From NCBI GenBank assembly GCA_026724425.1, contig JAIUCV010000083.1, positions 124,001 through 188,000 on the forward strand: a stretch of DNA of 64,000 nucleotides, read 5' to 3'. The notes under the pieces were generated by a model. It saw nothing but the letters and a program-made list of their open reading frames with translations, did no database searches and was not told the DNA's origin. A program made the position numbers and the translations under genes. Positions 1 through 11,216 of this stretch are shown here, in pieces; the stretch's first letter is position 1; each line of letters starts with the position of its first letter. The DNA is from Erythrophleum ivorense (Eukaryota; Streptophyta; Magnoliopsida; Fabales; Fabaceae).

Positions 1-2572
1 AGCACCAGAACCTACTGTGAAAACTACAGCATCTTCAAGTTTCTTCTGGAACTTGGCCCCAAATACAGATATCTGGGCATCATACCGGCTGTTCCTCGGT
101 GCAAAGTCACTTGAATCCAGAGGTTCAGAGGGGAGTGACTCCACTGAATCAAAGTAGAAAAACTGATAAAGAAAATGAGAAGTTCAACATTAGGTCCCAT
201 TATGAAACTAGAAACAATATACATGCGTCAAAAAAGAGTAAGCAGCTCCCATAAAATAAACACTAAGAAAAGGGAATGAGATACGTATTAGTTAATGTTT
301 CTTCTTCATTAGGATTTCTATTTCTTGCTTTAAGAAACTGTTGAGGATTACTATCTCTATATTTACTCTTTCATAAACTGCTTTTTTCGATTTTAATATA
401 TATAGGGATGAAGTCTTGGATGCAAGACTCATCCAAGCTAGAGAGTGTTATGTGGCTTCTGTCGGGTAAGGCTGAGGGAGGGATCATAGTTCTCTTGGAT
501 TTTGTTCAATTTCAGCTCTTGTTACGGTTTTATTAAAGAGAGCTTTGAGTATTATTTCTTGTGTTCGCTATGACAAAGACTAAATATGAGACCCCCAAGT
601 ATATGGAAAAGAAATGTTACCTGAAAGAGGGGATGGAATTTTCCAGAGCAAGCTTTAACAACCTCCTGTCCAACAATACCGCCAAACATTGCAGCCATGG
701 GATTCAGGACAGCCTTGGCTCCAAAGGAAAAGTGTCGTAGAAGCTTTTGGTCGACATTCTCCACCTTTAAATCACCCTGACCAGTATTGATAGCTGTCGC
801 AATGGATATGAGCTGCTGGGCGTCCTCTTCTGAGCCAGCAACAGGAAACCTGCCAGCTTCAGATGTAAACCGATCAAGTGCCTGGAACGCTAAGTGAAGG
901 AGTGGAGGCCGATCAAACTTGGCAAAATCACTAAAAAGAAAATCCCCTGGATCTTTAAGAGCTTCCCTCAACGGCTTGAAATTCAGCAACTTTGGCTGTT
1001 TAACCTGAGTAACAATACCACCCTTCACATATGTGCCATAGTTTGTCGTGTCCTCTTCAAGGGTGAATGAATATGGCCGTGCACTTTTTATCTTCCTTGG
1101 TTTCCCATCATTCAATTCCGTCATACCCTCAACTTCAGAGAAAATGACCAAGTCGCCATCTTGAAATTCAAGTCTCTCATCGTCGACACAGGAAATAAAT
1201 GCCTGGTTCTCATTAGAGATGGAGGCAATGATGCCTGTGTGTGGTTCCTCTCCATCAACATCGAGAACTGCAAATTCAGGACCAAAATCACAAAAGACGG
1301 AGCCAAAGAGACCCCTGACATCAGCTTTGACAAAAGCAATTGGAGGCTGATGGCTGTGACAGTAATCATTAAATTCGATTGCTTTGTCCAAGCTTATGTC
1401 AGAGACAACAACAACCTGTTTCATAAAAAAGTTGATGTATCAGCATAAAACCAGCAAACAAGAAGCCCCCAATCATCTGTATCAGTTCTAATAAACAACA
1501 GATGCAGACTAACACCCACGGAGATGGCAAACATTTCTAATAAGCAACAACTTCCCACTCCCATGGGGATCCATTCAGTCGCAGTCATCATAAACGATCC
1601 AGTATACAAACAAAAGATCCAGACAAGATAGAACCAATGACTAGACAAAAGAGTTGTCTACCGACCTGGAAACCAGCAAGGTGCTCTTTGGTTAAGCTTG
1701 TGGTCAAGCTGGAGACAATCACAGCATTGTTAAGATCCTGTAACTTCTGAACAGAAGCATCCGCCCTATTCTTGCCAACATCATCCTTGGAGAAAACAAA
1801 GTTGCTAGATAAGTCCCATAGCTCTACCACCCTTTCATCATGCAGGGTCACAGACTTCACACCAGCAAGAATAAGATTCTTGGCTGAAAAAAATAAAAAA
1901 AAAGGGAAACAAAACAAAATGAGAAAGAACAGGAAAAGTAATACTAAGATAACAGTCTAGTCTAAGAAGTAGAAGGAATATAAGCAACAGTTCCAATTTA
2001 ACATGCAGATTTAGGTACTCAAAACTCAAAAAAGCACCAAAAATGGAGTTATCAAACAAATCAATGAACATCAAACGATCAAAAACTTAACAACTAGAGA
2101 GCAAAGTAGACTCAGCATCGTTATACACCATTCTTCACATCTTCTAATTACGATATTTCTAAAATTTTCAAAGTAAAACGACGAGGGCGACCACCAAATC
2201 ATGATAAGGTCAGAACAAATACATACCAATCTCGGCGCCAAGGCCGTGCATCCCCGAGATGAGAACGTTCGAAGCAAAGAGACGCCTCATCGTCTCACGT
2301 CCGTACACGGCGAGCTGCCGGCTGTGCAGATCTTCATCGATCTCCTGACGGTTCGAATTACCGAAAGCCATGTCGAGCTGCTGGACGACGCTGTCGCCGT
2401 TAAATCCGCCGCTGCTGCTACTACCAGAAGCTACAATCGAAGACTTATCAGACGCAGAATCAGCGATATCTATACGGCGTTTCTTAATCGGCGACGATGC
2501 TAAATCGGAACTGATGCTTTTATCGCTGTTCTCGTTAGCAACAAATGCTTCACTAGCTCGCTTGTGAAGCAT
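1..2572 (-). CDS. UBA1: Ubiquitin-activating enzyme E1 (UBA1-like), 5' part, truncated by window edge
   Basis: E1 activates ubiquitin by adenylation and passes it as a thioester to E2 enzymes, in nucleus and cytosol. Four coding exons are visible on the minus strand: 2227-2572, 1666-1883, 621-1415 and 1-162. All join at GT-AG borders and total exactly 507 codons, against about 1080 residues in Arabidopsis UBA1. The start at 2572 gives MLHKRASEA, the known E1 N-terminus, followed by a Ser-rich stretch and a basic KKRRI nuclear-localisation patch. The core begins at HSRQLAVYGRE and runs through the first (inactive) adenylation repeat. The window ends inside the GSGALG nucleotide-binding loop of the second, active adenylation domain, so the catalytic Cys is outside. 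No stop or frameshift is visible. An in-frame ATG lies upstream but falls in a probable 5'-UTR intron. The family assignment is near certain; UBA1 versus UBA2 is a judgement from N-terminal similarity. Confidence 0.96.
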
Positions 2573-3428
2573 AAAGTGATGGAGAAACCTGGAGAAAACG
2601 TAAGAAAACCCCATGGAAATCAAAATCAAATAACAGACTGAAACAGCTTCAAGCATAGAGAAGAGAGACCAAATAGTAGAAAATCCGATCAGAATCGGAA
2701 GCGATGAAATGAAATACCTAACCCTAATCTGGGAATCGATTCTTCGGAAACAACGAGAAGCAAGATGAAAACGTACCTTTGAGGAAAGCAGACGAGAGAA
2801 GATTGGAATCGAAAAGAGAAATGAGATCTGAGTGATTTTACTGAAATAACGAAATTGCTAAATCTCAAGATTTATTTTAGAGACGCGTTTGTGAAACCAA
2901 AGGAGGGTTCGGTTGGGAATATGTGGAAAGGGATGGAATCAAAAACGACTAAGCGACGTCGTTTTGTGGTTAAGCTTTGATTTGTCGTTCTTCTCTGCGT
3001 TGTTGTGACGGCAATTCTCTGACCGGGGACACGCGGCCGTTACACTTTCTAGAACCGATCCGGTTCAGCTCGGTTGACTCCAATGAATCTGTATATCCCA
3101 TCCACATCCGGCTCTGATTGGTAAACCGAATATATTTTTTCTTTTCTGAAATAAGGAATTATTTGGAGTATTTCTTCTCTAATAATTTATTATTATGATT
3201 TTTTGGTAAGATATTCTACTTTAATTAATAAAAACCTCAATCTTCATGTAGTTATTATAACATTTAAGTTTTTGGAGCTATTTACCATCTATAATCCAAA
3301 TGTTATTTTTTTATAAAGGATTTGCTTCTATAATCCAAATGTTTTTAAAACAAATGTGCTTAAAGATAAATAATTCTCTGACCTTTATGTTATGTAGTAA
3401 AACATGCCATCTTATTATGGCTGTGATT
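2573..3428 (-). promoter_or_regulatory. UBA1 5' leader, probable 5'-UTR intron and promoter region
   Basis: Reading the minus strand, a good splice donor (AAAG|GTACGT) lies at 2776-2775 and an acceptor (CTCCAG) at about 2590, just upstream of the UBA1 start, so a 5'-UTR intron of roughly 185 bp is likely. A 5'-UTR intron is common in housekeeping plant genes. The rest, up to the first MULE inverted end, is AT-rich intergenic DNA in which I see no gene. The exact transcription start cannot be seen from sequence. Confidence 0.5.
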
Positions 3429-3488
3429 GGTAACATGAGGGAACAATGGCTCAGGTAGTCCTCTTCGAGAAAAATGAATCTCATCAGG
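3429..3488 (+). repeat. Candidate left terminal inverted end of MULE-1
   Basis: Starts GGTAACATGAG and contains GGCTCAGGTAGTC and AATCTCATCAGG. The reverse complement of 10848-10908 starts GGTAACTCATG and contains GGCTCAAATAGTC and AATCTCAGTTGG in the same order and spacing. I count 27 identities in the inner 41 aligned bases. Similarity stops on the inner side of both, as expected of degenerate TIRs. Confidence 0.45.
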
Positions 3489-4064
3489 ACCCGTTATAAC
3501 TCACAATTTCTTTAAACATTTCTTTTAATACGGAAAGTTGTGAAATGACGGGGTGAGATTACAAAGTCCCCAAAATTACAGACCCAACCAAGGAAATACC
3601 CACCCACCCAAAATCCACCCAATTGCAATCGGATCGTTGACGGGTTTAAACGATTCTCGACCCCCATTTTATCCCGTTTAAACCCTTCCTCTTCCCGTCT
3701 TTTTGCTCTTCCCTCTGAAACCCGAATTATTCCCTCGTTTCTGTTTCCTTTCGCTCTCTTGCATCACAGTTCGAGTTCAAATCCGGCGAAAGAAGAAAGA
3801 TTCGAGATAGTGGACAGGTAAGAACCTTAATTTCGAATATATATTGGAGAAATTCGAAGAGTGAAGAAGATTTTCTTTGGGCTTTGCGTATGATTTGGTG
3901 TGGGAATTGGGTAATTTTGGAATGGCGATTTGAAATTAGAGAAATTAGGGTTTCGAAAATTGGGAATTGAGTGAAATATGAAAGTCACATTTAGGAATTG
4001 AGTGAAAACTATGAATTGGTTTCCGAGTTTGGTGTTTAGAATTTTTTTTTGGAACAATGCAGAA

Positions 4065-6239
4065 ATGGCTCGTACGAAGTTGCAGGCGACGCGTGGTCCA
4101 CCTCCGGCGTGGATAAATGAAGAAGATGACTTACAAAGCGTGACGGCTCAACCACGTGAATCAGAGAGAAGGCAAGATCACGAAGAAGGAGAAGAACGAG
4201 AGAGAAGGCGAGAAGAAGAAGAAGAAGAAACTGAAGTATTACAGCCTTTGAATATGTACTTCAGTCCTTCCCACTATAGGGAGACAACGAAGATTGCGAC
4301 ATTTTGCTTCATTGCCAAGGCGGTGGAGAAGATAAACAAACTTGATGCAGAGGAGAGGCGATGGTTCCACGAACATCCCCAATTCAGACATTTTTTCCAC
4401 ATGCCGATAGAAAAACACCATAGGATGCAGGCAATGCACATGCTCACTCTCCGGGCTGCTTGTACGGAGAAGAAGAAGGAATGCTGGTTTGTGGTTAACG
4501 GCGTACCAATGAGGTATTCGCTGAGGGAGCATGCTCTAATGACGGGAATGTATTGCCATCCATATCCAGGGTCGCTTGATATATTGGGCAGCATGGAGTT
4601 TGTGAACCAACATTTTGAAGGAGTGGTTACATACGCGAAGGTTGAGAATAAGCTGCTGAGTATGGGACGTTGTGTTGAGCGTTTGCAAATGGCTGTGTTG
4701 TATTTTCTCAGCAGTGTGATTATTGGTCAGAAAAAGAAAGGGGTCAAAGCACCCTCTGTAGAGCCGTTCTTCTTAAGAGCCGTGAATGATCTTGAGCTGT
4801 GCAGGACATTTCCTTGGGGAAGATTGGCGTTTGATGCGAATATGAGGGACATATTCCACATGCTTGATCATTTTAACGGACATCCAATTCCTCATTGGGG
4901 TTTTCCTAGTTTCATAACTTCTTTGGAGGTAAATGTGGGTTAATTTTAAATGCTAGATTACTCATGTTATGGTAAGAGAAAAGATGAGAATGAAAGGTTT
5001 TTTTTTCTTTTTTTCTTTTGTAGCTTCTGCCGTATGAGGCGATTTCATGTCTGAAGAGAGCATGTCAAGATGAAGTTATAGGAGCTAACCGTGAGTGTCC
5101 TAGGATGTGCAAGATGAGGTTTAAACCAATCTCTATGAAAGGTTGGCCCATCTCGGAACTCAATGAAGTATTAGGTACATCTAAGGTGAGAAAGAAATTC
5201 AAAATTGGCTTAGATGGTTTGTAAAGTAGAAATTACATATCAATTGTACCTATTTTGTTCGCAGGACATTGACAGTATTTTGGAACCAACTGTGGATGAG
5301 GAATTGTTGTTGGCTCGAATCATGAATGGCTTAGAGGAGGAAGATGATGCAATTGATCCAATTGTTGATGGTTGGAAGCAGCGTATAATGGTTGAACGGA
5401 GGCCTATTGTTTTTGAAGAGCTGTATAAAAAAGATGTTGCTGGCCGGGCAGGAGAATACGTCGAACAGGCAGAAGAAGTTGAGAACGAGAATCTGCCTGG
5501 AGGAACTGATGTTCCAGCGAGTAATGCTCCAACTGAGGTTCCAACGGCTGAGGTTCCAGCGACTGAGGCTCCAGCGACTGAGGCTTTAGTTGAGACTGCG
5601 TCTTTGGTTAAGAAGATAGTGGAAGAAGCAATGGAAAAAGGATTTAAGAAAATGTATGATCATGTGGATAATCTGTTCCGTAACATGGATTCAAGAGTGA
5701 AAGAGGTTGAGAAATTTGTGAAAGAGAAATTTGTGAAAGAGAGAAGAGGAGATGAAACTGGAGTTGGAGTTGATGGAGATGGTGCTCGTGGTGGAGCCTC
5801 GGAGATGGAGGTGGAGGTGCAAGCAGAAGAAGCAGAGGGAAATGGTGACGGCTTAGAAACGGAGGAGGTGCAAGCAGAAGAAGCAGAGGGAAATGGTGAC
5901 GGCTTAGAAACGGAGGAGGTGCAAGCAGAAGAAGCAGAGGGAAATGGTGACGGCTTAGAAACGGAGGAGGTGCAAGCAGAAGAACCAGAGGAAGAAAACC
6001 AGAGGTATGTGAACGGTATGCTTGTAGTCGACGACGAGCCTTTGCTTGTGTCCGGAATGAGATGTAGTGAAGTGAAGATGGTGAATGGAAAAAGGTACAA
6101 ATTTCTCAACAGAACACAGTATTATCCTTCTTGTATGTCTGGCGTTCCTCTGTTGTATGCCCGTAATTCGAGGAAAAGGAAAGCTGGAAGTGAGAAGACC
6201 GGAGGTGGAAATGTCAAGGGGAAGCCTCTTTGGAAGTAG
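4065..6239 (+). CDS. DUF1985-domain protein of MULE-1 (no Ulp1 domain)
   Basis: Three coding exons, 4065-4928, 5024-5185 and 5265-6239, join at GT-AG borders to give 666 residues without a stop. A 5'-UTR intron (donor 3818, acceptor 4062) ends just before the ATG at 4065, which decides the start over an upstream in-frame ATG at 4002. The N-terminus is charged (ERERRREEEEEE). Residues about 65-290 hold the DUF1985 fold, with the typical F-x-VNGVPMRYSLREHALMTG motif and a PWGRLAFD motif. The C-terminal half is acidic, with proline/alanine/threonine runs, a predicted coiled coil and three exact 17-residue repeats, ending in a basic KRKAGSEK tail. DUF1985 is usually followed by an Ulp1 cysteine protease in MULE-borne genes; none is present here. 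The function is unknown and the gene probably moves with the transposon. Confidence 0.75.
5817..5969 (+). repeat. Three exact 51-bp in-frame tandem repeats in the DUF1985 gene
   Basis: Each unit encodes VQAEEAEGNGDGLETEE. Three consecutive copies are identical and a fourth starts VQAEEPEEE before diverging. Perfect identity and a length divisible by three point to recent expansion under selection, or at least to no time for decay. Confidence 0.9.
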
Positions 6240-6440
6240 CTTAAGTTGAACTCGGTGTTTTGTTTTGTGGTGTTTATGTCTTTAACTTTGAACTATTTGT
6301 TTTGCTATATCGTAATGGAAGTAGTGGTGTTGTACCATATCTTGTCCTTAATTTTGATTACTATTTTGATTAGTAAAAAAAACAACACAAACGAGAGTCA
6401 TTATAGTACAAAAACAACACAAGCGAGGTTCCGGGTAAGC

Positions 6441-6976
6441 TCACGCAGATTCTTGGGAAACTTCCAAGAGGTGATCGAGTTGTGCTTTGAGATTTTCTGT
6501 GTCCCTTTTATTTTGGTCACGATCGCAGATGAGCTCAGGTATCAGCCGCTCTTGCTTCTCAGCCTCAGCCTTGAGATATCCAATCTGCCACTTATAGGCG
6601 AAAAGATCAGAGGTCAGCTCACGCATCTGTTTCTCCTGCGTTTCATTCTCAGCCTTTAGACAAACAACCTGCTCCCACACAACTTCATCCCACCTTCTTC
6701 GATAGTGTAGCCAATTATCAAACTGCGATTTCCCAATCTAAACAGGTCAAAATCCCCAATTTGATACCTAAATATCCAACCTAAAAGTCAAAATCGATGT
6801 CATACCTTGTGCTTCTCGCAGAGTATGTATCTTGTGCCGTCGATGATTTGCTGGACCATTTCGTCACCACATGGACACCACCTCATTATGCCATTACAGT
6901 AAGAGTATGCTTCAACCCGCTCAATGTGCCTCCTCAAAGCTTTCTCATCGTAGACATTAGGATCATTTGGGTCCAT
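6441..6976 (-). CDS. Small cysteine-motif plus coiled-coil protein (GRF-zinc-finger-like) of MULE-1
   Basis: Two exons on the minus strand (6806-6976 and 6441-6737) join at a GT-AG intron to give 155 residues. The start MDPNDPNVYDEK was chosen because it opens the conserved-looking part; an upstream in-frame ATG at 7024 would add a hydrophobic run. Residues about 30-60 hold RWCPCGDE and YILCEKHK, resembling a reduced GRF-type zinc finger, followed by Trp/Arg-rich NWLHYRRRWDE. Residues about 75-150 are a heptad-like, Glu/Leu-rich coiled coil. Small GRF-plus-coiled-coil proteins are common TE-associated genes in Brassicaceae. It is convergent with the DUF1985 gene (about 200 bp apart) and divergent from nothing else nearby. 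The family call is a guess from motif layout; the exon structure is firmer. Confidence 0.55.
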
Positions 6977-7808
6977 GTCAACTGTTAAAAGAGCAAATCG
7001 AGCAATTAAGAGCAAATCGAGCAAAGAGCAAATCGATCAATTACCCGGAGAAAGGAAGCCCGCCGTCGAGAAACCCTAATTTTTTGGTGTGAAAATGGGA
7101 AAAAAAAATGAGGGAAAATGGGAAAATGAAGGAAAGGGATGGTTAAGATGAGAGAGAGAAGAGAAAGGATAAGGAAGGAGCGGAATATATAGTCAATAGT
7201 CGAGGAAGAAGACAAAAATAAAGAAAGGACAAGACACGCAGACAAAAGAACGGAAAGAACCTATAAGCGGCCGCCAAAACAATCCCAATGAGACACGTGG
7301 CACAACATATTAGGCACAGTGGTACCCAGATTATCAGTTGTACCTCTCTCTGAATAGTTGTACATTGTTGGTTTAAAATTGTATGTAGTTGTACCTGTAT
7401 TTGTACAAGCCTTTTAAAGTTGTACAAACTGCAACTCGTACTATTTTAACTTCCTTTACGTATTTATGTTATAACATTCGTGAAAATATGTTGTATCCAA
7501 AAATCACAACAATAGTTGGTCTTTATTGGCTAAGTGACCTTCAAAGTATATGGTGGAACACGTTAACATTAGAATTTCGTTTCCACTTATAATAAAATTT
7601 ACAATTATTACATTAGACATTATTAATTATTACAATTATTTATAAAACGTTATTCATTAAAATTTTCATTAAAATTTGAATTTCAACATTAAACATTATT
7701 CATTAATCCTTAAACCCAACATACACATAAAACATTAAGGGGATAATGTGGATGTTCGAAAAATAGTACAACAAACAGAGCATTTATATTACAAACGTAC
7801 ACAGAAAC
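6977..7808. other. Intergenic DNA in MULE-1
   Basis: No gene is seen. It contains the upstream region of the small coiled-coil gene (Ser/Thr-poor, purine-rich leader 7080-7260), then at 7335-7435 five occurrences of TTGTAC or AGTTGTAC in about 100 bp, then an AT-rich stretch that is the 3' flank of the MURA gene. Confidence 0.5.
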
Positions 7809-10319
7809 TTAAACACCCTTCTCTTGAGTAGGTTCCCCGTCACTATCATCACTGTCACTGTCACTATCATAATCTCCATCAATGTCGTCATCTCCATCAC
7901 TATCTCCGCTATCAATGTTTTGGCTTCGAGTCCAATCTCCCAAGTCTTGATTAGGCCTATCCTTATTACTAGTTTTTTTCCGGCGGCGTCGACGACGACG
8001 TTCTTGACTCGATGGAAATCGAGTTTCTTGGTTTCTTCCTTTGTTCTCTTTCTTGTTCGGTGGTTTGACGATGATTTCCGTAACATCTTCTGGAATATTC
8101 CACAACGATATATGAGGCACACTATATATTGACCTGCAATACGCTAGCAACCACGTCTCCATCAAGTAATATTTCGAACATAGATCATGGAAATGTATGT
8201 CAGCACTTCTATCCTCACACCTCATCAGTGCTATAACAGCGGCTATAGCATGAACACAAGGATACTTGTCAATGTCAAAGCGATTGCAGATGCAACTTTT
8301 CCTAGACAAACTAACCGTGTGATGAATCCCTCTGTCATTAACATAATACTCAAGCGTGTACGAATTCACCTCACTTACGACTAGTTTTGATGCAACTTGA
8401 CATCGGTCATGCATAATGTTCTCCACCAGAGGCACCAACTTCTTTGCTGTCGAAACAGACCCGGCTTCTTTCCTATAGTCGTTAAACCAACGTGAAAATG
8501 TCTTCAATATCTCATCAAACATAGGAAGTATAGAGTACTTCCTAGCTTTCCTGAAGACACTGTTCATGGACTCAACAACGTTGCTTGTGTCAACATCATA
8601 TCTCACTCCCTTAAATAGGCATCTTGCCCATTTAGCTGTCTCTACATGCTCCTCAAGGTACACTGCTGCGCTGGGATAGCGACTCTGGAAATCGCTAAAA
8701 CAGGGCCAAAACTCACCAACGGTGTAGATCTCTGCACACTGAATAAAATGTTTAGCGCATTCGTCTTTGTTGATGTTAACCCTTCCCTTCACATTTTGTG
8801 ACAAATGGTAGATACAATATCCATGTTCAGCAGAAGGGTACACTTCCTTTACCGACTTGATGATGCTTTGATGTCTGTCAGAAACAAATACCAACTCAGG
8901 ACTATCCTCTATAACAGTCTTCAGCATTTGGAAAAACCATCCCCAACTTGCATGATTCTCGCTATCAATAATCCCAAACGCAAGGGGATAATGGTGATGA
9001 TTAGGATCTTGAGCTGTGGCAAAAACAAGCATCCCTGGATATGACGTCTTAAGAGAAGTTGCATCGACAATGATTACTTTTCTCATAGCCTGAAAACCTT
9101 CAATGCTGGCTCCTAATGCAGCGAAACAATATAGGAACTTCCCATTTGCATCCACCTTCACGTTAGTTACAGTGCCTGGGTTGACTCTCTTTAACATGTA
9201 GAAATAAGAATGGATAAGCTGAAAACATTCTTCAGGGTTGCCGCGCACATCATCTAGAGCTCGATGCTTCCCTCTCAATGCGGTGGAGTATGAAACTTTC
9301 ACACCCATTCTTCCTTGAACAATATCCACAATGTTTTTGGGAGATGGGGTATCAAAACTACCTGCATAATCTTCATTCAGAATCGCAGCAACTAGGCGTG
9401 GTGTGCCTCTGGTTTTTTTCATGCTTGTACTCGCACTCGCTCGAGAGCATTTATGCTTGCCCGTGTAAACCCTCACAGAAAAAGAAGTTGAATTCGGAAC
9501 CTGTGCAGTTCTTAAGTACCAGCCACAACCTTCTTTCGCTTGACTGCATCTTACAACATAACGCTTTCTGTCAGATTTTGCTAGTTTGTACCCAAAACAA
9601 TTTCGATGAGAAGAACTAGCAACGAACTCTTGCACTGCCTCCTTACTCGGGAATTCTTGACCAATGAACAAACCCATACCATCATCCCATTCATCAACGT
9701 AATCGCACCCAACAATAACTCGCTGAAACTCAACATGATCATCAAAAGCAGAGCCAACACCGTTATTTCCATTATCACCATCACCAACGTCAACATCTTC
9801 TCTCTGCTCTTCGGGTTGTTGAGTTCGTTCTTTCTCTGCTTGTTCTTGCGTTCCTTCTTTCTCTGCTTCTTCTTGCGTTCCTTCTTTCTCTGCTTCTTCT
9901 TGCGTTCCTTCTCTCTCCGCATATAGAGTTAACATACCTGCGTTGTTAACCTCTCCTACAGAACTTCCCATTTCACTAGCTAACAATACCTCCACATTCA
10001 ACACGCTCCTACATTGCTCTTTATCCATCGAATTTAGGTAAGCATGAACATCCTTGTCGTCAACAACAAATACTCGTCTTCTAGGTTTAAACACCATTGA
10101 AATGTAACTCAGTTTCAGTTTGCTCGTACATGCATCAATCGCAAGCTTCCTGCATATCCTCTCCACTAAAACAGAGTGACTAATCTCTTCCATTGATGTC
10201 TTAAACAGTAAACTGTAGCTGCGATCTTCTTCTCTCGGAATCCATCGAGGAGGCTCTCCATTCTCAGAATAATATTCGCCAACCTCAAATAAGATGTTCG
10301 TGTAACAAATTCCGTTCAT
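7809..10319 (-). CDS. MURA transposase (Mutator superfamily), apparently intact
   Basis: A single uninterrupted exon of 836 residues on the minus strand. An acceptor (CTTTTGCAG) lies three bases before the ATG at 10319, so this start follows a 5'-UTR intron. An acidic region with GTQEEAEKE repeats lies at about 136-170. The MuDR-type N-terminal DNA-binding domain (LFIGQEFPSKEAVQEF, then CGWYLR) lies at about 218-300. The central MULE transposase domain (YPLAFGIIDSENHASWGWFF) includes candidate catalytic Asp in VIIVDATS near 416 and Asp in VFVSDRHQ near 480. A SWIM zinc finger (CICNRFDIDKYPCVHAI) lies at about 678-694, followed by a basic/acidic tail. MURA cuts and joins element ends in the nucleus. 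With no stop or frameshift, this MULE could be, or recently have been, autonomous. Confidence 0.93.
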   Translation of the reverse strand: MNGICYTNILFEVGEYYSENGEPPRWIPREEDRSYSLLFKTSMEEISHSVLVERICRKLAIDACTSKLKLSYISMVFKPRRRVFVVDDKDVHAYLNSMDKEQCRSVLNVEVLLASEMGSSVGEVNNAGMLTLYAEREGTQEEAEKEGTQEEAEKEGTQEQAEKERTQQPEEQREDVDVGDGDNGNNGVGSAFDDHVEFQRVIVGCDYVDEWDDGMGLFIGQEFPSKEAVQEFVASSSHRNCFGYKLAKSDRKRYVVRCSQAKEGCGWYLRTAQVPNSTSFSVRVYTGKHKCSRASASTSMKKTRGTPRLVAAILNEDYAGSFDTPSPKNIVDIVQGRMGVKVSYSTALRGKHRALDDVRGNPEECFQLIHSYFYMLKRVNPGTVTNVKVDANGKFLYCFAALGASIEGFQAMRKVIIVDATSLKTSYPGMLVFATAQDPNHHHYPLAFGIIDSENHASWGWFFQMLKTVIEDSPELVFVSDRHQSIIKSVKEVYPSAEHGYCIYHLSQNVKGRVNINKDECAKHFIQCAEIYTVGEFWPCFSDFQSRYPSAAVYLEEHVETAKWARCLFKGVRYDVDTSNVVESMNSVFRKARKYSILPMFDEILKTFSRWFNDYRKEAGSVSTAKKLVPLVENIMHDRCQVASKLVVSEVNSYTLEYYVNDRGIHHTVSLSRKSCICNRFDIDKYPCVHAIAAVIALMRCEDRSADIHFHDLCSKYYLMETWLLAYCRSIYSVPHISLWNIPEDVTEIIVKPPNKKENKGRNQETRFPSSQERRRRRRRKKTSNKDRPNQDLGDWTRSQNIDSGDSDGDDDIDGDYDSDSDSDDSDGEPTQEKGV

Positions 10320-10847
10320 GATCTGCAAAAGAAAAACACAACAACATTGCAAAACAAAACTCAATTACTAGTTGTAATCGTCGACACACATTGCCATGAA
10401 TTGGTTGTACTCACTAACGAATGCATCAATTCCGAAACTGCTTTCAATTCAAATCGCAATCGAACTCAATTAAACGGAACCAGAGAGAAGAACGGAAGAA
10501 GAACGCACAAGTTCCGATTCGAATCTACAATGGCATGGCAGAGATTCGAATTCAATGCGTGCTACAATCCCGGCAGCTGTTTCCGCGCGGCGCTATGGAG
10601 GCGAACGAGCTGGGAACCCACGAGCTGAGGGAGGAGGAGCTTCAGATTCCCGTTTAATTTCGGAAAATTTCTCGCGAAATCCGGAACTGATTGCCCATTT
10701 GGAAGCCCGGAACGCCCGCCCGGAATGAGGAACCCGGAACGAAAGGAAGGTTGGTTCCGCCCCGATTCCAACCCGATTCCAAATCAGATTCATTAATGGC
10801 AATGTCGTAATAATGTGAAGCATGAGACTACATGAGATTTGGGGAAA
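10320..10847. promoter_or_regulatory. Upstream region of the MURA gene of MULE-1
   Basis: No gene is supported. Purine-rich and GC-richer sequence with repeated CCGGAAC and CGATTCCAA motifs at 10680-10790. It contains the MURA 5' leader/intron acceptor side and presumably its promoter, and runs into the candidate right inverted end. Confidence 0.4.
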
Positions 10848-10908
10848 CCAACTGAGATTAGTTTTCTTGTAGTAAGACTATTTGAGCCTGGCGCTAACAT
10901 GAGTTACC
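10848..10908 (-). repeat. Candidate right terminal inverted end of MULE-1
   Basis: The reverse complement resembles 3429-3488 in content and order (GGTAAC, then GGCTCA..TAGTC, then AATCTCA). No convincing direct duplication flanks the pair. Confidence 0.45.
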
Positions 10909-11174
10909 ATGTGGTATGGTTGATTTATGGGCATAACTCAAAAATGTTACCAATCATGATTTATTTTCAATTTTTTGCAAATGAGTTTGAGTTTGTTAAT
11001 TATATTCTAATTTTATACTTCCAATAATTCATACATTAAATTATATATTATATCAATGTTTTTGAATAATATCATTGCAAAAAATATGTATTCTTAAAAT
11101 TTTATACCATAGTTCTTTTTTAATTATAATAACTATATATAAAGTTATAAATTGGTATATATATATTTATAAAT

Positions 11175-11176
<2 letters not shown>

Positions 11177-11216
<40 letters not shown>
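11177..11216. repeat. AT/GT microsatellite
   Basis: An uninterrupted run of AT dinucleotides followed by GTGTGTGT. The surrounding 10930-11280 is AT-rich intergenic DNA without a gene. Confidence 0.9.

Larger units (their letters stand above)
3429..10908. mobile_element. MULE-1: Mutator-like element with MURA, DUF1985 and small Cys/coiled-coil cargo genes
   Basis: Three plant-type genes lie between two inverted, imperfectly matching 60-bp ends (3429-3488 and 10848-10908): a DUF1985 gene (plus), a small cysteine/coiled-coil gene (minus) and a full-length MURA transposase (minus). DUF1985 genes are known cargo of Arabidopsis MULEs (Kaonashi/ULP-carrying families), so the cluster makes sense as one composite element. 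The ends match at roughly two thirds of positions in their inner 41 bp, and no clear 9-11 bp target duplication is seen, so the exact borders are tentative. The coding content is supported much better than the ends. Confidence 0.6.

Noticed and set aside
3420..3428. Target-site duplication for MULE-1
   Set aside because: The bases flanking the candidate ends (CTGTGATT left, ATGTGGTAT right) do not match, so no duplication is claimed.
5660..6109. Long minus-strand frame opposite the DUF1985 gene
   Set aside because: Its repeats mirror the three 51-bp repeats of the plus-strand exon; no splice signals or family features.
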